NCBI GenBank assembly: GCA_012270995.1
Contig: JAAXHG010000200.1
Location: 1-41,248, forward strand
Origin: Vicinamibacteraceae bacterium
GTDB taxonomy: Bacteria; Acidobacteriota; Thermoanaerobaculia; Multivoradales; Multivoraceae
Direction of reading: 5' to 3'
DNA length: 41,248 bases
Below are positions 35,425 through 41,248 of the stretch, piece by piece. The position numbers were made by a program, and so were the translations under genes. Below the pieces are notes generated by a model. It ran no database searches and had not been told where the DNA came from. It worked only from the letters and a program-made list of their open reading frames with translations. Each line of letters starts with the position of its first letter. Within the stretch, counting starts at the first letter, position 1.

Positions 35425-35936
35425 GAGCCACCTCCTGTCCCGGTGGCCGCGAACGCGGCAGTGCGTTCGCAGACCGTCTTCCCGTCGCAGTAGAAGTCGA
35501 ACGAGTGCCGCCCGCCCTCGCGGCCGATGCCGGAGTGCTTCGTGCCGCCGAAGGGGGTCTCAAGGTCGCGGACGTAGAAGCAGTTGACCCAGATCGTGCC
35601 GGCGCTGATCCGGCGCGAGAGCCGGCCCGCGCGGGCCTCGTCACCGGTGAAGATCATCGCGGCGAGACCGTAGTCGGTCGACTCGGCCAACGCGATCGCC
35701 TCGTCGTCGTCCTCGAACGCCTGCAACGTCAGCACCGGCCCGAACACCTCCTCGCGCAGAATGTCGGCGCTGGCGGGCACGTCGGTGAACAGCGTCGGCG
35801 GGTAGAAGAGCCCGCCGCTGCTCCTGCCGCCGAAGCGCAGCCCCGCGCCCTGGGTCAGCGCCTTCTCGACGTGTGCCTCGACGCGCGCGAGAGCCCGCGG
35901 ATGGATCAGCGGACCGTAGGTCGTCGCGGCGTCCGG
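35421..35936 (-). pseudogene. C-terminal remnant of HpaE-type semialdehyde dehydrogenase
   Basis: Only the last ~170 residues of an aldehyde dehydrogenase remain: TTYGPLIHPRALARVEAHVE, FYPPTLFTDVPASADILREE, VFGPVLTLQAFEDDDEAIAL, GTIWVNCFYVRDLETPFGG and HSGIGREGGRHSF. The catalytic Cys and Glu and the whole NAD domain are missing. The pattern VNCFYVRDLETPFGG fits 5-carboxymethyl-2-hydroxymuconate semialdehyde dehydrogenases. Sequence similarity begins at 35936, exactly where the preceding FAH gene loses its normal C-terminus. It therefore looks like a deletion of about 1 kb spanning both genes. Confidence 0.8.
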
Positions 35937-36607
35937 GCCAGCTCGACGATCGGGTTGCGCAGGGTGCCGATCTCGTCGCACTGCACTTCCACCACGTCGC
36001 CGGGCTCGACCGGCCGCGAGTTCGCGGGCGTACCGGTCATGATGGCGTCGCCGGGCTCGAGCGTGATCAGCCGGCTCAGGTCGGCGACCTGGTACGCGAA
36101 CGAGAACAGGAGGTCCTCGCCCGTGTTCCCCTCCTGCACCACCTCGCCGTTGACCAGGGTGCGCAGGGTCAGATCGTTCGGGTCGACGTCGCCGGCGTCG
36201 ACCAGGGCCGGACCCATTGGCCCGAAGCCGTCCTGGCCCTTGACCCGCAGCATCGAGCCGCGGTCGGCGTGCCGGAAGTCGTGGATGCCGAAGTCGTTGA
36301 CGAGCGTGTAGCCGCGCACGTAGTCAAGCGCCTCCGCGATCGCCACGCCGGTCGCCCGCCGGCCGATGACGACCGCGATCTCTCCTTCGTAGTTCAGGAA
36401 GCGGCAGCCGCGCGGCCGCGCCACCGGCGCCTCGTGGGCGCTCAGCGACGAGGTGGGCTTCATGAAGTAGGACGGCACCTCCGGGATGCGCTCCATCTGG
36501 TACTCGCCGCAGCGCGAGCGGTAGCTCAGGTGGACGCCGATGATCTTCGACGGCGGATCGATCGGAGGCAGCCAGGTGCCGTCGCCGGCGCGGCGTTCAT
36601 GTCTCAT
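35906..36607 (-). CDS. hpaG: FAH-family isomerase/decarboxylase (HpaG-like), new C-terminus
   Basis: The 233-residue protein follows the FAH fold: IIGVHLSY, YFMKPTSSLSAHEAP, FLNYEGEIAVVIGRRATGVA with metal Glu residues, NDFGIHDFRHADRGSMLRVK, GFGPMGP, TLEPGDAIMTGTPAN and IGTLRNPIVELA. NDFG(L/I)HDFRxxDxGSMLRVKG is characteristic of 4-hydroxyphenylacetate-pathway bifunctional isomerase/decarboxylases (HpaG/HpcE). Natural sequence ends at about 35937; the last nine residues (RTPRRPTVR) are an out-of-frame reading of the dehydrogenase remnant. Only around ten C-terminal residues are lost, so activity is possible. Its ATG overlaps the amidotransferase stop as ATGA. Confidence 0.8.
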   Translation of the reverse strand: MRHERRAGDGTWLPPIDPPSKIIGVHLSYRSRCGEYQMERIPEVPSYFMKPTSSLSAHEAPVARPRGCRFLNYEGEIAVVIGRRATGVAIAEALDYVRGYTLVNDFGIHDFRHADRGSMLRVKGQDGFGPMGPALVDAGDVDPNDLTLRTLVNGEVVQEGNTGEDLLFSFAYQVADLSRLITLEPGDAIMTGTPANSRPVEPGDVVEVQCDEIGTLRNPIVELARTPRRPTVR

Positions 36608-37179
36608 CGCAGTTGCTCCCGGTCATGCGGGCCGACGACCTCGACGCCGTCGACGCTGTAGGCGAATGAGTCCTCCGGCGCGGTAACCTCGGGGTGCCAC
36701 TGCACGCCGAGGCAGAACGGAAGCCGGGGATCCTCCAGCGCCTCGATCACGCCGTCCGGCGCGGTGGCGGCGACCCGCAGGCCTTCGCCCAGCCGGCCGG
36801 CGCCCTGGTGATGGTGCGAAGCGATCTCGACCTCGCCGTCTTCCCCGCCCGCCTCCATCGCGGCCGCCAGGTGCGTCCCCGGCTCGATCGTCACCATGTG
36901 GCGCGTGAACTCGCCCAGCACGTCGCGGTGGGGCTTCATGTCGAGCCGGTCGCCCAGGTGCTGTTCCAGGTCGCCGCCGTAGAGGATGTTCAGGAGCTGG
37001 AAGCCCCGGCAGATCCCCAGGATCGGCATCCGGCGTTCGAGCGCGGCGCGGCCGATCGCCAGCTCGACCCGGTCCCGCGTCTCGTCGTTCTCGTCGTTCT
37101 CCGGGTGCGGCTCCGCGCCATGAATCTCCGCGTCGAAGTCCTTGCCGCCCAGGAAGACGATGCCGTCCAGGTCTTGGAG
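36604..37179 (-). pseudogene. Class I glutamine amidotransferase-like (PuuD type), N-terminus missing
   Basis: About 191 residues from LQDLDGIVFLGGKDFDAEIH to the stop match gamma-glutamyl-GABA hydrolase-type peptidase C26 proteins. Visible are the nucleophile elbow LGICRGFQLLN, the ASHHHQ segment, and the His-Glu pair in CLGVQWHPEV. Family members start some 50 residues earlier with MKPxIGI-type strands that are absent; the sequence at 37179 joins P450 sequence in another frame. The catalytic triad is intact, but no start codon or ribosome site lies at the joint. A 438-codon frame (36604-37920) runs through but reads nonsense across the P450 part. Confidence 0.75.
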
Positions 37180-37754
37180 CGCAGCCGCTCCGGTCCGGAG
37201 ACCAGTTCGAGCCGGCCGAGATGCGGCCGCAGCTCTTCCAGAGCTATCTTGATCTCCAGCCGCGCCAGGTACGGGCCCAGGCAGAAGTGCGGCCCGATGC
37301 CGAAGGTCAGGTGCCGGTTCGGCTTGCGGCCGACGTCGAATCGGTTGGGTTCCTCGAACACGTCCTCGTCCCGGTTGGCGCTCGTGTACCACATCGCGAC
37401 CTTGTCGCCGGCGCGGATGACCTCGCCGCGCATCTCGACGTCCTCCGTCGCCGTGCGGCGGAAGTGGTGGACCGCCGTCACCATCCGCAGCACCTCGTCG
37501 GCGGCGGTCACAGCCAGGTCCTCGTCGCCGACGACGACGCGCTCGGCCTGGTCGGGGTGACGCAGCAGCTCGAACATGCCGCCCGACAGCGAATGGCGGG
37601 TTGTCTCGTTGCCTGCCGCCGCCAGCAGCAGGAAGTAGAGGTCGAACTCGTGCGGCGCCTCCGCCCGCAGCCGGGCGAACCACTCGTGCGGGACTCCCCG
37701 GGCGAACCGGTCGTGATCGCAGAGGTCGATCTCGGCCGCGAGCGAGGCGTTGGC
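37177..37754 (-). pseudogene. Cytochrome P450 remnant (two pieces)
   Basis: About 30 N-terminal residues, NASLAAEIDLCDHDRFARG then VPHEWFARLRAEAP (37754 to about 37650), pass directly to EFDLYFLLLAAAGNETTRHS, the oxygen-binding I helix. The rest is near complete: EVLRMVTAVHHFRR with the ExxR pair, PNRFDVGRKPNRHLTFGIGP, HFCLGPYLAR (heme Cys), and ELVSGPERLRS, ending at about 37176. So about 200 residues between the B region and the I helix are gone, as are the last ~20. The style matches bacterial CYP families with the GxHFCLGxxLAR heme loop. Not functional. Confidence 0.8.
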
Positions 37755-37769
37755 GGCGGCGGATGGCGG

Positions 37770-38043
37770 CCGCCCAGACGACGCCGCACACGAAGAAGAT
37801 CGGCACGGCGGCCCACAGCGAGCCGACCAGGCCGGTGCTCGCCCCGGTCAGCGCGTCCCAGTTGACGACGACGAACACCATCGCCGCCGCCAGACCGAGC
37901 GCGCCCAGCCCCGGCGCCACCTTCGTGTGCCACGGCCGCGAGTCAAGACCGGTCCGCCTGAAGAACGCGATGACGGACAGCGAGGTCAGGCACTGCAGGC
38001 CGATGATCCCCAGCGCCGCGATGCCGCTCAGCCAGGGCCGCGG
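37770..38043 (-). pseudogene. C-terminal end of an APC-type amino-acid permease
   Basis: About 90 residues remain: WLSGIAALGIIGLQCLTSLS, VIAFFRRTG, SRPWHTKVAPGLGALGLAAA and two or three transmembrane helices ending VPIFFVCGVVWAAAIRR. The RPWHTxxAPxLG loop between helices is typical of the last quarter of APC-superfamily permeases. Everything before helix ~9 is missing, and the sequence switches to amidohydrolase at 38040 and to P450 at about 37765. Confidence 0.65.
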
Positions 38044-38362
38044 ATCCTACGCGCATTGCCGATGTCGTCGAGCGGATTCGCGTCGAGAAGCAGAACGTCG
38101 CCCCGCGCGCCGACGGCGAGCAGCTCGAACTGGCCTTCCCGGTCCATGTAGTGGGCCGCCTCCGAGGTCGCGGCCTCCAGGGTCTGGTAGGGCGTCAGGC
38201 CGGCCTCGACGAAGAGGCCCATCTCCCGGTGGACCGTGTAGCCAATAGCCGAAAGGTCGGTGCCGATGAAGAGCGGCGCGCCCGCGTCGTGGAGCGCCTT
38301 GACCAGGCCGAGCCGCGCCGAGCGCGTCCCGGTGATCCCCGCCCGCTCGCGCGGTCCGTAGA
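38040..38362 (-). pseudogene. C-terminal remnant of an imidazolonepropionase-like amidohydrolase
   Basis: KALHDAGAPLFIGTDLSAIG, HREMGLFVEAGLTPYQTLEA, AATSEAAHYMDREGQFELLAVGARGDVLLLDANP and DDIGNARRIRG are the last ~100 residues of the family, including the metal-site Asp in GTDLS. No upstream domain is present; the piece begins just inside a hairpin repeat (38369-38386) and is cut at 38040, before the usual GVVVRGRWL-type end, by the permease remnant. Confidence 0.7.
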
Positions 38363-38368
38363 GGTGAT

Positions 38369-38386
38369 GCCGGCCAGAAGGCCGGC
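38369..38386. repeat. REP-like GC hairpin, copy e
   Basis: GCCGGCC, AGAA, GGCCGGC: a 7-bp perfect stem, reading GCCGGCCT-TCT-GGCCGGC on the minus strand. It lies 30 nt after the sugar-dehydrogenase stop and directly before the amidohydrolase remnant. Confidence 0.6.
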
Positions 38387-38416
38387 GCACCGACACTCGA
38401 CTTGTCCCGTTGACCT

Positions 38417-39905
38417 TCACTCCGCGGCCGTCAGGCGGACCAGGGCGCCGGGGTTGTTGAGGAGAAGGTAGATCGCGCCGTCGGGGCCGTTCCTGATGTC
38501 GCGGATGCGGCCGTGGCCCTTGAACAGGAGTTCCTGGCGGGTGACCCGGCCGCCGTCGATCTCCAGGCGCCGGAGTTCCTCGAAGGACAACGATCCGACC
38601 AGGAGGTCGCCCTGCCAGCGCTCGAAGGCCGAGCTGGCCAGGAACTCGATCGGGCCGACCGCGAGCGCGGGCGTCCACTCGACGACCGGGGGCTCGATGC
38701 CGTCGGCGTGGGTCCGGTCGCTGATCACCGAGCCGTCGTAGTTGACGCCGAAGGTCACGACCGGCCAGCCGTAGTTCCGGCCGCTGACCAGAAGGTTCAG
38801 CTCGTCGCCGCCGCGCGGACCGTGCTCGGCGGCCCAGATCCCGCCGGTCTCCGGGTGCTGCGCCATCCCCTGGACGTTCCGGTTGCCGAGAGTGAAGACC
38901 GCGCCGAGCGCTCCCTCCTCGCCGGCGAAGGGGTTGTCGTCCGGGATGCCGCCGTCGGGCCGGATGCGGAACACCTTGCCCGAGGGCATGGCCGGGTCCT
39001 GCGAGTTCATCGCCGCGCTCATGTCGCCGATCGAGAAGTAGAGGAAGCCGTCGCGGTCGAACAGCAGGCGGCCGCCCCAGTGCTTGCTGTCGGGCAGGTG
39101 GTACCCGGGATCGAGGCGGAACAAGTACTCCGTGTCCCGCCACCGGTTGCCATCGACGCGGCCGCGGATGATCCGGGTCAGCCCGCGGGCGTAGCGGTCA
39201 TTCGGGTCCTCCGAGTGGCTGATCGCCGCGTAGACCCAGCCGTTCCGGTCGTAGTCCGGGTCGAGCGCGATGTCCATCAGCCCGCCGGTCGAGGTCGCGA
39301 GGTCGACCGGCGGCAGCCCCGTGATCCGCTCCGGGTCCACCCTGCCGTCCCGGTACCGGAGCAGGAAGCCCGCGTCCTCGGAGATCAGCGCCTCCGAACT
39401 CGGGACGACCGGCGCAGAAACTGGCGGTTCTCGGCGGCCCCGTGAACTCAATGGCCCAGGGGCTCTCCAGCTCGTCGGTCGCCAGGTACTCGACCCGCAG
39501 GGTGTAGCGCTCCGTCTCGACCGCCGGCGGCAGCGGCTTCGCGATCCACACCTCTTCGGTCTGCAGGCTGTAGATCAGCTCGACGAGCGCCGCCATCTCC
39601 TCGTCCGAGAGGTCGCCGAGGTAGCCCGGCATGTCGGTGCCCAGGATGCCGTGCCGGATGTTGCTCTCGACCGAGAAGCCGTCCCGCCCGAACCGCCAGT
39701 CCGACTTGATCAGCGGCTCCGCGAGCCCGCCCTCGAGCGCCTGCCCGTGGCAGCCGCCGCAGTGGAGGCGGTAGAGGGCGCGCGCGTCCGGCTCGGCGGC
39801 CGGGGCGGGGGCGGCCGCGAGCAGGAGCGAGACAAGAAGAAGGCCGAGGCCGACCGACAGTCGAACAGCCCGCGGCTTTCGGTTCGGGTTCTGGGCCATC
39901 GTCAC
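38417..39905 (-). pseudogene. Cytochrome c-PQQ aldose sugar dehydrogenase fusion, frameshifted
   Basis: Reading from 39905/39899, a signal peptide (LGLLLVSLLLAAAPAPAAE) and a cytochrome c domain (LYRLHCGGCHG, CXXCH; MPGYLGDLSDEEMAALVELI with the probable Met ligand) lead to YLATDELESPWAIEF, the first strand of an Asd/GdhB-like PQQ sugar dehydrogenase. The frame is then lost between about 39445 and 39400. The next frame resumes with SEALISEDAGFLLRYRDG and runs without damage through GGLMDIALDPDY, HWGGRLLFDRDGFLYFSIGD, RNVQGMAQHPETGGIWAAEHGPRGGDELN and GHGRIRDIRNGPDGAIYLLL to the stop at 38417. It should oxidise sugars in the periplasm and pass electrons to its own heme. One small indel may be the only lesion, so sequencing error is possible. 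Confidence 0.75.
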
Positions 39906-40030
39906 AAGAGGAGCGCGGCCTCGAACTGTACGACACCCGCCCTCGCCGATGCGCCAGTAGCGCGATAACCTGCCGATCAGTCGCCTCGCTCCCCGACGCC
40001 CGCCGAAACTGCCCGTCCGACCTGCACGCG
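39906..40030. other. Divergent intergenic gap
   Basis: 125 nt between the cytochrome-PQQ gene and the XRE-ImmA gene. I see no gene, no clear promoter boxes and no strong ribosome site before either start. Confidence 0.4.
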
Positions 40031-41206
40031 ATGCCGGAAGTAAACCCAGCCATCCTGTCCTGGGCCCGGAACTCCGCCGGGTTGTCCAGGGAAGAGGCCG
40101 TCGCCAAGCTCCCGCTCAAGGGCGCTTTCGGCAAGACCGCCATTGAGCGACTGGAAGACCTCGAGTCCGGCGCGGCAGCCCCCACACGGCCCATGCTGGT
40201 CAAGATGGCCAAGTAATACCGGCGGCCGCTGGTCGCCTTCTACCTAGCCACTCCACCGAAGGCCGGCAAACGCGGAACGGACTTCCGCAGGCTTGGAGGT
40301 TCCGCGCCCCGAAACGGCGAGGCTGCGGTTCAGGCTCTGGTCCGCCAGGTCGTGGCCAGCCAGAGGGTCCTCCGCGACATACTCGTCGAGGAAGAAGCAG
40401 AGGAGGTCCCCTTCGTGGGAGCGCTCACACTGGCAGACGGCAGAGAGGCTGCCTCTGACCAAGTGGACCGCCTGGTCGGCGACGCACACCCGCGCAATGC
40501 TCGAAACCCGGCAGCGGCCTTTGACCGACTACGCACGACGTTGCACGACCACGGCGTTTTCGTCGTGCTCAAGGGTGACCTCGGCAGCCATCACACGGCC
40601 CTCGATCCGGAACAGTTCCGCGGATTCGCGCTGGCCGACCGGTTGGCGCCGTTCATCGTCATCAACCCCAACGACGCGAGGTCCGCATGGTCTTTCACCC
40701 TCGTCCACGAGTTGGTCCATCTGATCCTGGGCAGCACCGGGATCAGCGGCAGCGGGACGAACCACGAGGTCGAGCGCTTCTGCAACGGGGTGGCAGCCCA
40801 GTATCTGCTGTCGGACGAAGCCTTTGCAGACCTGGACCCGGGGGACTTCGGTCCCGGTCAACTCATCGCGGCCATAGACGCCCTCGCCGCGACGTACAAC
40901 GTGAGCAGGCCGGTGGTCGCCCTTGGCCTCCTCAGAGTCGGCAGGATCGATCAGAACGAACTGCAGCGGCTCCTCCGCCGGTTCCGAGCGCAATGGCAAG
41001 AGGCAAGGGAAGGGCGTAGAGCCGAGGCTCGCGAAACAGACAGCGGTTTCTCTCCCTGGGTCGTCAAGCGGCACCGGGCGGGAAAGGAGCTGCTGGCCGT
41101 AGTCAAGCGCGCACTCCTCGCCGGCGACCTCTCCACGACCCGAGCCGCCATCGTGCTTGGCGTCAAGCCTACGGGCTCTTCAGGGTTTCGTGTGGAATGT
41201 GAGTGA
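40031..41206 (+). pseudogene. XRE-ImmA/IrrE family metallopeptidase gene with in-frame TAA
   Basis: One 391-codon frame encodes an XRE-type HTH, ILSWARNSAGLSREEAVAKL and FGKTAIERLEDLESGAAAPT, then MLVKMAK-stop-YRRPLVAFYLATPP. Homologous proteins read ...AKKYRRPL..FYL with no break, so the TAA at 40214-40216 (codon 62) is a single nonsense change. The frame stays open beyond it: the ImmA/IrrE zinc peptidase segment RSAWSFTLVHELVHLILGST (HELVH at codons 226-230), FCNGVAAQYLLSD with the third ligand region, and a C-terminal helix STTRAAIVLGV. Family members cut repressors or act as antitoxin-like regulators. An internal start (for example ATG 40352) could give the peptidase without the DNA-binding domain. 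Confidence 0.8.
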
Positions 41207-41248
41207 ATCGGGATAGAGGTCTAGTCCTCCGAGATGGAAGTAGATGGC

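Noticed and set aside
40214..40216. Programmed recoding or readthrough at the XRE-ImmA TAA
   Set aside because: TAA is not the usual selenocysteine (TGA) or pyrrolysine (TAG) codon, and no downstream stem or repeat is evident. A nonsense mutation is more economical.

Overview
The window is very GC-rich. It carries families that are unusually common in Acidobacteriota: a VWFA-related (TIGR03436-like) secreted protein, CRTAC1-type FG-GAP/ASPIC proteins, an Oar-like TonB receptor with an N-terminal carboxypeptidase-type domain, DUF3604, planctomycete-style cytochromes c, and a sulfatase. I infer an acidobacterial or related free-living or host-associated heterotroph from an environmental genome. 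No rRNA, tRNA, CRISPR array or transposase was seen.

Layout. (1) 1-9.4 kb: a cut-off secreted protein, a divergent methylmalonyl-CoA mutase-like catalytic chain, and a scar of a cytochrome c/PQQ dehydrogenase. Next comes a minus-strand run of periplasmic genes (heme c/copper monooxygenase, thioredoxin-ankyrin lipoprotein, DUF3604 protein), then a broken DPP-IV-type S9 peptidase joined to a broken YtcJ-type amidohydrolase. (2) 9.5-18.6 kb, minus strand: a tight cluster reading LacI regulator, MFS transporter, VWFA protein, two TPR proteins, FG-GAP/ASPIC protein, mostly with 4-8 nt overlaps or gaps under 25 nt. (3) 18.7-27.5 kb, plus strand: a sugar-uptake locus behind a consensus-like promoter and two LacI-type palindromes. 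It holds a TonB receptor, a Cys-rich secreted orphan, a GH3 glucosidase and a sodium/solute symporter. Regions 2 and 3 are divergent and probably form one LacI-controlled regulon. (4) 27.6-30.9 kb: a sulfatase/DJ-1 fusion ORF divergent from a TetR regulator, with a perfect palindrome between them. (5) 30.9-32.3 kb: aminotransferase and kinase remnants and a GNAT acetyltransferase. (6) 32.2-33 kb: a VapBC toxin-antitoxin pair with a palindrome touching the antitoxin start codon. (7) 33-39.9 kb, minus strand: a beta-lactamase-fold esterase, an eroded homoprotocatechuate meta-cleavage operon (dioxygenase, dehydrogenase remnant, isomerase/decarboxylase), then consecutive remnants of a glutamine amidotransferase, P450, amino-acid permease and amidohydrolase, and a frameshifted cytochrome c-PQQ sugar dehydrogenase. 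(8) 40-41.2 kb: an XRE-ImmA/IrrE metallopeptidase gene broken by one in-frame TAA.

The strongest overall signal is that intact operons alternate with genes that have lost internal or terminal blocks and now abut a different gene at a sharp junction, with orientation kept and no mobile element. A family of small GCCGGCCT-n2-3-GGCCGGC hairpins is scattered through the same regions. The most promising undescribed biology is the two-way LacI regulon with its Cys-rich orphan in the SusD-like position, and the linked VWFA-TPR-TPR-ASPIC module.
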